DNA of 64,000 nt from Saccharina japonica (taxonomy: Eukaryota; Sar; Phaeophyceae; Laminariales; Laminariaceae). Location of the stretch: the NCBI GenBank assembly GCA_008828725.1, contig MEHQ01003257.1:62001-126000 (forward strand). The letters are read 5' to 3'. How positions within the stretch are numbered: position 1 is the stretch's first letter; every line of letters begins with the position of its first letter. Under the pieces are notes generated by a model, which searched no databases, had not been told where the DNA came from, and saw nothing but the letters and a program-made list of their open reading frames with translations. A program made the translations under genes and the position numbers. Positions 11,401-25,174 of the stretch are shown here, in pieces.

Positions 11401-14400
11401 GACGGGAATTGCACATCCACACGGCGAAGGGCATGCATACGAACAACAACAACCAGAAAACTCTCGTGCCGGGGGAAAAAAAAAAAAACAGTACAGGCGA
11501 TGAGCATCGAACTCAATCCGACGGCAGTTTGCAAGCCTACTCTCTGAGACTCGTCCTCTTCTCCGTTCGAACATCGGCTTGATAGACAGAGAGAGGCGAG
11601 GCGAGCCAGAGGCCGGGCGTGGCGCGGCGAGACTACGTACGTACACGAAGCAACCTCTCGTGTACAACTACTTGGCCACCCCGGCTCACCTGTACGAGTG
11701 CATCACGTGGTCCACCTTGCCGAAGATGCCCTTTTTTTTCTTCGCCCTGCGAGGAGGTGCGATTTTGGTCTGGCAGGCGTGTGGCACACATGGGGTACGG
11801 GGATGTGCACGGTTTCTTGCGGCGCTAGGGGGGGGGGTACGATGGAAATACGCCAAGCGTTGCTACGAAGTCTAACGTGAAAACGAACGGCAAAAATAAA
11901 TAAGAATAATAAACAAACAGTGGCAAGGAAAGAGCGAAAAAAAAGTCGCTGAACCCCCCCCCCCCCGACCCCCCTCCCTCCCCTGCAGCGCCTTCTTGCT
12001 CGCCTGAATCGTGGGGTCCATGCCGAGGAAAGCCTGGAACGTCTCCCCAGGGGAATTGAAGGCCATGCTGGTCCTGGAGGAGAAGCTGTTATCCAAAAAG
12101 ACGGAGACGGCATCACTCGGCAGGAGCAAGTAGTCGGTGTTGTTCGTCGCCTGAACTCTTGCGTTTTCGCCCACGAGCAGCCAGAATCAACGAGGCACAC
12201 AGCAGAGGACACAAAAGGGACGACGGGCGACCGCGACCGGCGGGGTGGTGGGGCGGGAAAAAACAAAAACTGTCGCTATCCCAGGAATCTCAGATGGGAA
12301 ACGACGAAAGGGCCCGGGCAGCGGCGGCGGCGGCGGCGGCAAGTCATCCGTGAACGTTGTGTCGTATATATACATATATACGTACGAGTACCGCTGACAA
12401 GAGACAGAGAACGAAGATGCTGGGGTTTTTTGTTCTTGTTTTTTTGTTTCCATCCCATTTTTTTATCTTCGCAGTCCTGCCCCTCTCCCTCCATAGTCGT
12501 AACTCAGATCCGGGGTCACAAAGCAGCAGGCTCTTCTTCTCCCCTCCCCCCCCCCCCCCCCCCCCCCCCCCCCACTACGGTTCGTGCCTTGATTTTTATC
12601 GCGCAGAGGATTCATTCAGCATTCCCCAACGCTCGTCGTGCACAAGGAGGAACGTCCGGAAAAGAGCAAAACAACACGCTATTAATGGTTGTGGCTACGT
12701 ATGTATGTGTTGCTCCCCGCTTCGAAAAATGAGTTATTGCATACCTTAGCCTGAAGGTATGCCGCGGGCTCCTGGGATGGCACGATGTAGTGCGTTACCA
12801 CCGTAGGGAGTTCCAGCACTCCGATAGTGAGTTTCTTCGGCTTCCCGTCGCCCCTGCATAGGGACGGGGGGGGAGGGGGAGGGGGGCGTACTCATTTGTT
12901 GCTTGCCTTCGTCATTTGAACATTGACCACGCATCCCTTTCGAGACGGAGCAGACGGGGGGGGAGAGGGGGGGTGTCCTCATGTCATGCATGGCCGTGGT
13001 CGCATGACCATAGACCCTATCCTTCCTTCCAAGCCGGGACGGACTACGTCGGGTTTTCACCGACCAGACAGGCGTTGCTTGCACCAAGTGCGAAGCGCCG
13101 TGAGGTGTTGAGCGAGTCACATGAAGGGGTGGGGTGCATCCTACTCAAGAACCGTTTTGTGACGCGCGAACTTTTCTTGCATATGGGTGACGGCGTCGAT
13201 TGAGCTGGGTTTTTTTTCTGGTGGTGTGGTGTCACTTCCAGCTAATTACTACGGGGGGCCATATTAAATAGGACCTACGGTGCACACAAACACCTATATA
13301 TATATATATATGTATACCTATTTTTACTAACAAAGTTTGGTCATACTGTAGTTACTATGGTCTTCCGTAATAGGTATCTGCCTCGTGGGTGCCTTACCAT
13401 ATACATACTACGTGATACAATAATTCCTCTTGCGCGGAGTTAAGGCTCTCCACCCCGCACAAAGGAATCTCCAATAACAAAACCCTATAAAAGCTCGAAC
13501 AGGGAACGCAAGCAGACTTGGTTGTCACTTCAATTTTGAAACAGCAGCGGGGTAGGCAAGGCAGGGTGTAGATTCGATCGAACCAACAGCAGTAACAAAA
13601 AAAAAAACTGCCAAATTTTCTGGACCATAATAATAGCTGCCACGCTGACGCTACAATACGCGTCTTCTATCTTATGTCTGCCTCTACTGTACTTCCACTC
13701 TCTCCTGCACCTGACGGTGGCCGGGTTCCCAACGGCGAACGAGACGGAACCGGTTCCACAGTCTCCACCCTCAACTTGAGCCATTGCCACCTTAGCATCG
13801 GGCGGCGGCAGCACCGGCTGCTGCGGCGGCCGTGCTGGATAGTGGAAACCTTCGATGAGGCCGCTTTCCCCACTCTCCCCTCCGGCCGATCCAAACGCAG
13901 CCACCGGAGACTGTGCCGGGTTCACGCCAAAGGTTCCAGGTGCAGGGGGAGCACGTGCAGGTGCACGGGAAGCACCGAAACTAAACCCTGGACCGGTTGC
14001 TGCCTGGCGTTGACGTGTTCCAACATGAAAGTGGTGTTGGTGGCAGCGGCGTAGGCCATCGGCATGCGTCGTGGCGGCGGAAAGGGCCCGGGAATGGGAA
14101 AAAAGGCGGGGGAGACTTCAGCGTTCTCAGTCAATTTTACTGCAAAGCGTACTGTTAGAGGCGAGAACGAAGGGCTATTTTGACCCAAAAACGTGGCAGG
14201 CTATTCGAAATCACCACTTTAAAAATCCAACAGACAGGGCAAACTCAAAATAGCCTGGGAAAGTCTAATTACTTGGCTTTACACTACCTAAACGGTACTT
14301 TCTGTATCAGGAAAATCTCCGAGGTGGAGACCAGTTGCACGCTGACACTTGACACACACCTCTGGCTGGTGAAAACGAAGAAGATGAACGCACATTCGGC

Positions 14401-17400
14401 AATATTGTTAATATCTCGCGCTTTTAAAGGCGGAATAACATGTTTTGGGCATCTTTCTAGCTCTTTGGGCGAGGGAAAGACTTGCCTCACGTTTATGTAA
14501 ACTCATTACTAACGTTCCACTGCGTTGGGATATGGTGCGTACAGCAACGCAACCCCCAACTGATTTCATTCAGCAACCGTCGAGAAAATTCCATCCGAAA
14601 ATAGCCTCTTGCCCGGTTTTCGGTCTGCAAGAAATCTGATTTCGTGATGGGGATAAAAAAAAACACGAGGGGAGCACGACTAAAGAGAAGAAGAGAAAAA
14701 TCGGTCGGGCCAAGATGGATAGTTATCTAGAACACACAGGACAAGCGATGCGCGAGGCTTCGGCGGTCGCACGCCAGGTGACTGCCATCGAACGCGGTGG
14801 CCTCGCCGCAGCCGAGTCCATCCGCGATCGGGCGGTGAAGGAACGGAACAAAAGCCGCGCGGAGGCCTCTGAGACGAAAGCACAGCACAGCTTCGCCTTC
14901 TATTCTCTCTCCCCAGCTGGTTCTTCAGAAGCCTCGGCTTGATGCATGCCCGTCCCCAGGGGATGCACTGGCCTGCGGTCGGCCATCGAGCTCAATGTTC
15001 TTGCAGCAGTCAAGTGCGGCCAGCTCACGCTCAAGCGTCCATGTGTTGCAGCTCTGCGCTCTGCCCCCGGTAGCAACCCAATTCGTGTACGATACCGGTA
15101 GGTGACGCAGCAGCTCAAATCATTTTTTTCTCGGAGTGTCCGGCTGCTCGCCGTCGGAAAAAAAAATGAAATGTGCATCCACGAAATATGAATAGACTTT
15201 TATTGTGAAATTTGAGTTTTTCCCCCATCGCTGATTGGCTGATCGTGAAAGTTTCTTTTTTCCATTATAAAGATCCCCGGACAAAAAAATGGCGAATTTT
15301 ACGTCTAAAAAAAAGGCATTCTAGTGTCTAACTGTACCTCATTTTGTTTGTAAAAAAATAAAATAAAATAAAAAGCACGAGGGCGCGCGAAGTTGTTCAC
15401 AAACTAGCGAGCAGCATGGAGGAGAGTTTTTTTGTTGCATGTGGGACAAGCGGTTGACACGAGATGGCCTTCCGTGAGCTGCTCACCTTGACACCGCGAA
15501 CAAACGGTACGCTTGGGGGCTTGAAGGACACCACCTTGATCGGTAGGGACGGCGGGTCTCCGTGGAAGGTAGGCTGCGCCGTTGACAGCCTCAGGGAAAC
15601 GCCTATCTCGAGAGCGGCGACGGGACGGGACGGGACGGGGGAGACATGGACACGCGGAAGAGGAGGAGGGGAGGGGGGTGGCGAACGGTGGATGACGATA
15701 ACGTTTGGAGCCGACTGATGGTGACAGTCAAAAGCACGGTGCATATTGGGCCACGACATTGATTACATCCCGTCGAAGACGGAAACTGAGGAACGAACAT
15801 CAATTGGCCGGCGCGCACCTGCACCAGCCAAGGAGGCGCAAGACAGGTCGTGAGGGCCTGTTAACCTCGTCGAGTGAGGATGATGCGCTTTGCACACCAA
15901 AAAGGGTAGAAAGGGGAAAGGTGCCCGCCGACATTTCGATTGGACAAAAAGTTATTTAGACGGAAAAAAAACGATTGATTCGTAGAAAAACCGAAAGTGA
16001 TGTGGGACCATGTCCATGGTGTTGACGCCAATTTCTGCGACTTCGAGTATCTGTTTTCGCCGTGGATGACATTACATTTCGGAGAAGTATGTTTTCGTTG
16101 TTGAGAAAAATCCTGAAAAATTCCAAATATCTGACTTTTGACGATGATGTGATGTTTTTTATTTCATACACATAATTCACACCTGAAATCGCCGCCGATG
16201 CGGTACGTACGTGTCTGGATTTTCTGTTCCGTCTACTTCGCTGAGTGTCGCCGGAAGCTAATCTGGGCAGCGATTCAGACACCTGACAGTTGTCGCGTGT
16301 TCTTGCGCTATTTGGTACGTAGCATCTGTGAATACCGGCACCGAAGAGCGTATTAGATAAGTGTAAGACGATGGAAGCGTTAGCTACAGACAGCAAGTCC
16401 GTCAGGGACACATTCGCGCTGCCACGGGCTACATTATGGCAATGAGCTAATGTCATATTATATCAACGACAATAACAATGAGATAATGTGGCATCAACAA
16501 CAACAACAGGGTAAGGTACAAACTACAAAACTGCTGTAGTAAATAGCATACGATAATGCAGGCCAAGGATATATCGATTGGCTGCTTGCTGTTGTCGGAG
16601 TAAACTACCGTGCGCTCAAAGGAGCACGGACAAGATGCATGCTTAATGCTCCAAAGCCTCTTTCTTCGTGTTTTGTACTCACGTTGGGGAACTGCCAAAT
16701 AACACAGGGACCCCCCCCCCCCCCGCGCCCGAGTATGTATATGTTACGGTGTGTCACTATATGGTTATAAACTGTTTTTGCTTTTTTTTTTGCTACGGAA
16801 CGGATTTTGGCGATGACCTAACGTGAGACACACACACCGACACACACCCCCACTCGACATAATTTAGAATTTTCCGAGAGAAACAAAGAAGAGGGTATGA
16901 GATTGACCACGAAGGAGCCCTGGTAGTAAAAAGACATTGAAAGCGCGAAGACGCGAGCAAAAGGAGGGCAGGCAGCTCGACGACGTTCTTGCGTGTCTTG
17001 CGCGAGTTTTCTTATTTTTTTTTTATTTTTTTGGCGGACTAAATTAAACAAAAAAAATGTCCCTGGAATCCGCTTGCAAGCAACTATACGATTACCCTCT
17101 TCTAAAAACATGGTGTAAGAATACGTCGGTGAAAACCAGGTTGCAAGTAACTATACGATTGCTCTATTCTGAAAACTTGGTAATAATACGTCAGTGGAAA
17201 TCACCGACACAAACCACCGGGTACGCTGGGAAGAAAGGAAAGAATAAGGCCGGTACCTTCCCAGTCCTCCGTCGTAGTCTGGAAGACCCTTCCGTAGTAC
17301 GTGCACGACATGGAGTTGGTCTGCGTGTCTACCCTGAGGTCATACGACGGTGACCACCTGGCGCCAATGATGAGGTACGTCACCTGTTATTGGTGCATTG

Positions 17401-20400
17401 AAACGCCCGGTGGTGGGCGCGACGAGACAGGGTACGCAACGGAATCGTGTACGGGAGGAGCGGGGGGGGGGGGCGGGGGTAGGTAGGGGGGGTGTATCAT
17501 GGAGTTAAAAGCGCAGCGGAAGAAGGGAAAGACGCACCCTAAATATAAAACCAAAAACAAGTCAAGGCGCGGCCAACTAAAACCGTACGTCTCAGCCAAG
17601 AAACATACGCAAACGTACAAGCACAGGCGCTTCCCGCCTCGGTCGTCCACCATCATCTTGTTTCCCTCGCTACAGTCACACCTGGTAAACACACCAGCTA
17701 CCCCTACCGTAGTGTATCTAGAGCATCGCGCGCTTATAATCGAAAAAGTCTTGGGCCACCTACCGATGGCCACAACGTCATACATACGTACACACGCCCC
17801 GCACGTGTATATATAAGCACAACAAAAACGTCACAGCACCTCCAGCTCGATGGGGCGTAGTTCTTCAACGTCCAGAGTTATGACTGCCCTGGCCAAAGTT
17901 TTCGACGCTTCGGGTGCGCGTCCAACGCCACCGTCCGCGTTTTGCTCCTCGGCGAGCTCTTTGATGGCCCCCGCTAATCTTGTGGTCGCAACAAGTTTAT
18001 ATAGGCGTCGGCCGGGGCACAAAGAAGGAGCGGAGGGACAAGAATAGGACGGAGGGCGCGTTTTTGGGCGTCGATAAAAAAAATTCTTCAAGGTGCGGAG
18101 AAACAAATAGATATGTTTTTTTTTCTCATTTAGTAGACGGTAAGAAACGCTCATTGGTACGAAAATAAATGGTTGGCATATACGGTGGCACACGCTGTGC
18201 GGCGGCACCAGACCACATATACGTCGGCTCTTAAGTACCTATCCTAGAAACGTTGTCAGAACTAATGCTGCCCACCACATCGCGACAAAAAAAACACTCC
18301 AAAAAACACACACACCCGTGTGGCGAATTTTTTGCGCGTAGCATCCACTTTGCCAGCGGTGCATGCACAAGCCACCCCCTGGGTCAACGCACCTTCTTCC
18401 CTCCGTCACTGTACGGTGAAGCTGCTTGTCGGTTTCGGCTGCCTTCGCCGCCCACCAGTCCAGGGCCTTGCCCACGTTGTCAACGTCCAGCGATGCTGTC
18501 ACGGCCGCCGCCGCCGCAGCGGCAGCAGCAGCGGCAGCGGCAGTGTCGGCACCACCGGCGACGGGTGGGGAAGATGTCGCCCGATCCGCAACACGGTCCA
18601 CCAACTACAAAACACCAGGGGAGCGGTGGGCGGAGGGAAACAATTGAGGTATGCCACAGCGCAGGCGAAGCCATCGCGGAGGGTGAAACTAACCATACAC
18701 GCTGAGTTTGAAAAGGAGACGCGATGACAAACGAGCCTTTTCTTGAGACGGTTTACGTGTAACATCCCGTTATTCCTCTTCTCTCTCTCGTTTGTTTTTT
18801 GCTCCGGGCAAGTGTCGGCCTGATCCCGGCGTCGCGCCGAGCACGTACAAAACTGAAATGCTTCGCGTAGCATGCGACACAATAGTCGGAACTTTCGTGT
18901 GTACCATGTGTTTCGTCAGGGCATCACAATCACCGCCAGGCGAAAACGTGCAAGCGCTTACGGACGAGGTTGGAGGCTAATGAAATGGTAGGTTATCTTC
19001 AATTGCGTACGTACCTGGCGCATGCCCCAAGCCCTCTCATACCGCTGAGAAAGGGCCAACTGGTCGTCCAACAAATGTTCTAACTTCTGCTCGGCTCTTT
19101 CCTTCTCGGCTTTCTTCGCCTCGTACTCCTCGGCGGTCTTTTGAGGCGCCCAAGGGAGGGGGCGGGGGCTGTTTTCATTGATTTTCGGCCTCTGGGGGCG
19201 GGGGGGGGAGTTGCTTGTCTTAAGTCATTTGACCATTGACCATCGCATCCCTTTCGAGACGGGGCACCGTCCCTGCTCCTAATAGAGACACCTCTGACAT
19301 TTGGGCGCTCATTGTGTTTTTTTTTAAATATATTACATAGGAAACAAACGTGTGCCATCATTCCCTTCCTGTTTCGCCGCTTGTGGCCACCATCTATCTC
19401 CTGAGGATAGTGATCGTTTGAAAAGGACGCATTATGAGATTGGTTCGGATGAGGTGGAACCGAACACATCCGTCGCCGTATCGTACGCATTGGTTGTCTT
19501 TTTACTGCTGCTCTGCTACGTAGCCCTAGCGGATTACAACTTGCGAAATAAATGTCGAAAACCGTGTCCTGGAGACAGTATCGCTGATCACACATCAAAG
19601 CAAAAACCATCCGACTCTTGATAAGCTACCAAATAAGCAGTGCCACATCCCCCATCTGCCCGTTGACTGGATCACTTGTGAACCCCCATGTATAGAGAGA
19701 TGGGAAAACAAATGACAAGTGCTGTCTCTTACCGTCGTGTTTGAGAGGCGTGCAACAGCATACGGACAACTGACGCTACGCGTGGGTCTTGCATTGGAGT
19801 CCCCGACAGTAAAAGCAACCCCCCCTCCCCCTGACCTCTATGTTAACCCGCCGTGATCGTTGTTTCAAGGACTGTTCACGGGTCGGGTTAAACCTCGCGG
19901 GTCAGGTCGGGTCGGGTTGGGTTAGATCTGACCAGACCCGTGAGAGTTTGAAAACCTTCTAACCCGACCCGACCCGACCCGACCCGACCCGACCCGATCC
20001 GACCCAACCCGACCCGTGATATTTCAAAACATTCCTAGCCCGATCCGCGAGTTGGGTCATGACCCGTGAAGAGCTTTGCCTTATTTCTACTTGTCCACGT
20101 TTTCCCTCTAATGCCGCCAAAAAGGGTCCAATCATGTTACGCAAAGGCCTTCAGGTAGGGATATGCTTAGGTACGGTTACGCTTAGGTAGGGATATGCTT
20201 AGGTAAGGTTATGCTTAGGTAGGGTTATGCTTAGGTAGGTTATGCTTAGGTAGGGTTATGCTTAGGCAGGGTTATGCTCAGGTAGGGTTATGCTTAGGTA
20301 GGGTTATGCTCAGGTGGGGTTATGCTTAGGTCGGGTTATGCTCAGGTAGGGCTATGCTCAGGTAGGGTTATGCTTAGGTAGGATTATGCTTATGTAGGGT

Positions 20401-23400
20401 TACGCTAAGTATATAGCAATACCAGCTCAGGTGGTGTGCCTTTGGAGTGTTCCTCGGAGAAGGACACGTCGAGGATGGTGCAGTACCCGGACCCCTTGAC
20501 GGTTACGCTCTGCTCCACGATCACGAAACCGCTCGGAAGCCCTGTCAGCTCCACCTGTGTTTTTTTGGAGGGGGAAAGAGCATCCAACGTACATATATAT
20601 GAGAAGGGTATAGCGTCAAGCGGAGGGGGAAGGAGCATCCAACGTACATATATACGAGAAGGGTACAATGTCAAGCGGAGGGGGAAGGAGCATCCAACGT
20701 ACATATATATGAGAAGGGTACAATGTCGAGCAAGAAATACTCCCTTCATGATGTGGGCCATGATTCGGGCCATGGGTAAGAAGTCTACGCCAGGAAGCAG
20801 ACCACAGACGGGCATGCATCTTCGCCTGAATGTGAAGACCCTCAAGTAAAAAGCCCTTGGGAGCTTGGAAGAACATATATATACCGCCCTCGTGCATAAA
20901 TAGCTCTACCCGCCGGGTGTGCAAAACAAATCCCTTTCTCGCTGAGTCAAAACACTGCACCGCATCACAACCACCACCACTACTACGATATACTCGTGCT
21001 GCAAACAAGTGGCTTAGAACTTGCAAGAACTCCAAGTGTTTTTGCCTTTCTCTTGTTTATTCGTGCGAAGGACCTGCGCAAACCGTAACTCCATTGTACT
21101 GCTGCTGCTGCTGCTCGCCTCCTAGAACCCGCGAGCAGGACACGAAGTATTTTTCAACTCTCGTGTCAACAGCCCCCAGGAAGATCACAAAAAACAACAA
21201 AATCGGTGCGATGGACGATAGGGAAGGCATCCAGACACACAACGTCGAATTTAGAGTGGATCGGAAACCGAGCTTATTTATCCTCCCAATCCGACGGGAA
21301 AAGGATTATCCTAAGGCCGTTTCCTGTGCGGTTCGATTTCGAGCTTGAGATTTGTATTTCTCGATCCAAAAAAGGACAGCATCTGCTTATGCAGCCCGAT
21401 TGTGTCTGACCGGAATTTTTCGACTTGAGAATCCGATGGCCCAAGTGGTCAGATTTTGGCCCAAAATCCGACGACTCGGGCCATAAGATTTCCAGATCGA
21501 AAAATGGCATGGTGGTCCCTAAATTCAAGATGTTATCCACGCAAGCTAGCAGCACCAGAACGATCGATGAATTGGATGGTGACACAGCGACGTTGCCTCG
21601 CTCCTGACGCGCAGTCGGCGGTCGGTGCGTCTCTCCGTCGTCAGACTACAGTCGGCTGGCGCGAGCTAGGGCCTAGAGACGAAGAGAAGCGCACTCGGCG
21701 CACGCCTCTCCGTGGATACGTTCTCGTAGACTATGGAACCAGCAGCAGTCAGCCAGTCAGTCAGCGTGCTGGGCTCGGATGCTTCATTGTGTCAAAATAC
21801 AAAATACCAAGACAGGTTGGCTCGAGCGCACTCGGCACGTCTCTTCGCGGCCAGACCAGAGGCAGTCAGCTTAGGTTCGGACGCTTGGATCCTAGCCCCA
21901 GTGCAGCGCACTCGGCCCGTCTCTTCGCGACGCCAAACCACAACAACAACAACAACAACAGCAGTTGGTCTCGCCGTTTGCTCGAGTCTCTGCATGCAGA
22001 CTAAATTCCGAATTCCGATGTTTTGTTCGGTTTTCGAACAACAGGAAGTCGCTGAAAAACCGATGAGACCAAAATCTGAAGCTAGAAAATCGAGTCGCAT
22101 AGGAAACGGCCTAAGGCGTTGCCATCAGATTTGGATTTTATATATTTTTGTATTTTTAAAACGTCCAACTGTGAGTTGTCCCGATCGGTCGACACTCAGC
22201 TTTGCAATATGCGTGATACACCGTTCGCGCGTTTTCTACTTTCCTCGCGATTTAATACTGACACTGCCCGGTGCCTCCCCTGAGTTCTACCCAGGGTCGA
22301 CGAGACGATACTACTTATCACCTGTGTTGCAATGCCCACCAAAAAACATCGTTTATATGATACGTGTATACCAGGGCATTAAGTAGGTGTTGCGCTGTTG
22401 CGCTGGCGCAACAATTGGTCAAAATAACCGTTTTGCGCAACAGTCGCCGCGAGGCTGGTTGCGCGCAGCGCAACACGCGTTTTTGGGCGCCCAACATTTT
22501 TCGCCGCAGGCGAAAAAAAATGTTGTGCGTTTATTTCTCGCCGGAGGTGAGAAAAAAAAATGGGGGTCTTTTTTCTCTCAATACAGGCGTAATATAAACA
22601 CCTTTTAGGCTCCTTGTTCCATTCGCCATAGTCTTTTAGGCGCCTTGAATTCGCCATAGTCAAAAACAAAAATTAGGCACCTTTTGCTATTCGCCGTAGG
22701 CTCTTATTCTTTTTGAGGCACTTTTTTCANTTTCTCTCAATAAGGTCTTTTTTTTCTCAATAATTACCAGTAATTACCCGTAATTGAACATATTTTAGGC
22801 GCCTTGAATTCGCCATAGTCAAAAACAAAAATTAGGCACCTTTTGCTATTCGCCGTAGGCTCTTATTCTTTTTGAGGCACTTTTTTCAATGCGCCGTAGC
22901 CAAAAATAAATTTAAAGGCTTAGGTTTTTGTCTTATTAATAGTTTTGAGGCGTATATTCACGCATAGATCATAATTTTTTCGCCTCCGGCGACCCTCCGG
23001 GAGCCCTCCGGGGGCCCTCCCGGGGGGCCCTCCGGGGGGCTTGCGCGCCTGCGGCGCACCTTGCGCAGCATGTTGCGCTGCGCGCGCAACAGACACCGAA
23101 CCACTAATTAATGCCCTAGTGTATACCACATCTCATGACAAAGAGACACTGGAACCACCTCTACCCCCCATTTTTCTTCCTGTCTAACATTCCGTAATCC
23201 TGCCCTACCTCCGAACGTTACTATTGCTCCATGATTTGGGAAGGCAGATATGAGCTCTTTGGTGCACTCCCGCGTGAGAGTGCAAAAGCGACAGCAGTTT
23301 CCGTGCCCTCCTTCGATGTGGACCTCGTCGCTGAAGTAGGAAAATATGGTTCCAGTCGCTTGAATATGCGGTTTCTTGTAGTACTGCTGTGCCGGTATCC

Positions 23401-25141
23401 AAGTGATTTTTTTCTGCTGTAGAACGAGCACGAGGTATTTTCGTTTTTTTGTTTTCTGCTTGTAGAAAAGACCATGAGGAATTCATCGTGCTCGTTCTGC
23501 AGTAGAAAAAAAAACGCTTGCCTAAAGAGTGGTGCGAGAAACCGCCTCTTCAAGCGCCTGGAACCACATTTTCAAATTCTAGCGACGAGGTCCGTATCGA
23601 AGGAGGGCACGGAATCTGCTGTCGCTTTGGCACAAGAGTGCACCAAGGAGCTCATATCCCTTGCCAAAATATGTACCAATGCTTGATCAATGGGAAAGTT
23701 CGGAGCTAGGGCAGAATTACGAAATGTCCTTCGTATATTATAGATACGTCCAGGAAAAAAAAACGTGCAGATGTGGTTCCAGTGTCTCTTTGTCACGAGA
23801 TTCGACTTACGAAATGGAGGAAATGCAACACAGCCCCAGATTTTGAACGTGCGTATAGAATCACTTACGACGTTCTTTTTCTTTCGGAAGCTTTCCTCGG
23901 CATATGTTGGTACTTCACAGCCACTCTCAGCCTCTAATTGCCGAAGCAGAAGTTACTTGCTTTCCGGAGGTTCTCGGGTTTCCTAGGTTTCTGTGTTTGT
24001 ATTACTAAAGTTGCAATTTCAACTTTTTACAAAACATTTTTTGAGTCGTACTTGATTTTTTTTAAACATTTCCGGTTTTGGGTTCGTGCGTGTACCCAGT
24101 GAGCACGACAGCGCGTGCGAGCCCGGCACCACCGCGGGTATATGGGAGGGCGCTGGCCAGTAGAGGGGGGGGTCAGAAGGAGCGCGGTCGTTTTTTTCGT
24201 GGCTAGGCGTGGCGTGTCCATCGAGACACGAGGGGAGCATGAAGGTCCTCGCTGTTGCTGCTGCTGCAATGAATCAAGTATGTATGTCCGAAATTATAAG
24301 GATTTTTTTTGTCTGTAATAAAAGAACATTCAAGCCAAGTTCAAGCGGTGCGTTAGTTGTCGAAAAACTTACTACTATGTACAGAGGCATGCCACATACA
24401 AAGATCGAAGGTACTACGTACAGCAGTAGTACTACTGCTGCTGTTGTTGTACACCCACACTTAGTAGTCACGAAAAAGGCACACATCAGATAGTTGATTT
24501 GCCACAGAATATATGCCAACATACAGCGGTAGACGGGTACTGCTGTACGTTCAGTTGCGTACAGCAGTAAGTATTTCGCTGCATTGCTCCATGAATCTCT
24601 TTGGCCTTTTCAAGTCGGTCTTTACACATCGTGGTGGACCTCTTCTGCCCCTTTTCGTAAGTTGCGCGAGCGTAGCGGGCGGCTGTCCCTCGGAGCGAAG
24701 CTTTGCTTTCTTCGCGATGTTTTTTCGTGTTGGAAGATAACAAAATCACCACTACGTATTACTTTTTGTTTGTTTCTGTCCTGTATTTGCCTTCATACAT
24801 ATGGAGTCGGTCGCCCCGATGGTCTAGAGGTAACCTCGAACGCTTCTGAACGTTGATGTCTGGAGTTCGAATCTCGCGTGGGTCGGACTTTTGAGTTTAT
24901 TTGCAAAAATAAATAAAAAACGGAATCGACTGCTGAGAGCGCCAATTAATAGTAGCGTGGGTAGGCACAATTCGATGCGAGTCGACGAGGGAAGGAAAGG
25001 CTGAAGTCTTCTCGCGATAAAAATGCAAGGCAAGAACCGTAGTGGGGGAGGAGGGAGAGGAGCCTACTTTGTGACCCCGGATCTGAGTTACGACTAGGAG
25101 GGAGGAGAGAGAAAGGAAGGGCGAAGATAATAAATGGGATG

Positions 25142-25174
<33 letters not shown>

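Larger units (their letters stand above)
19138..20422 (-). other. copy B intron with satellite-like sequence
   Basis: This 1.3-kb intron carries a partial G-headed element (19192-19420), a palindromic GGGTC/GACCC array (19875-20075) and a 16-bp tandem repeat (20150-20408) that ends about 15 bp from the next exon. No exon is supported inside it. Confidence 0.6.
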
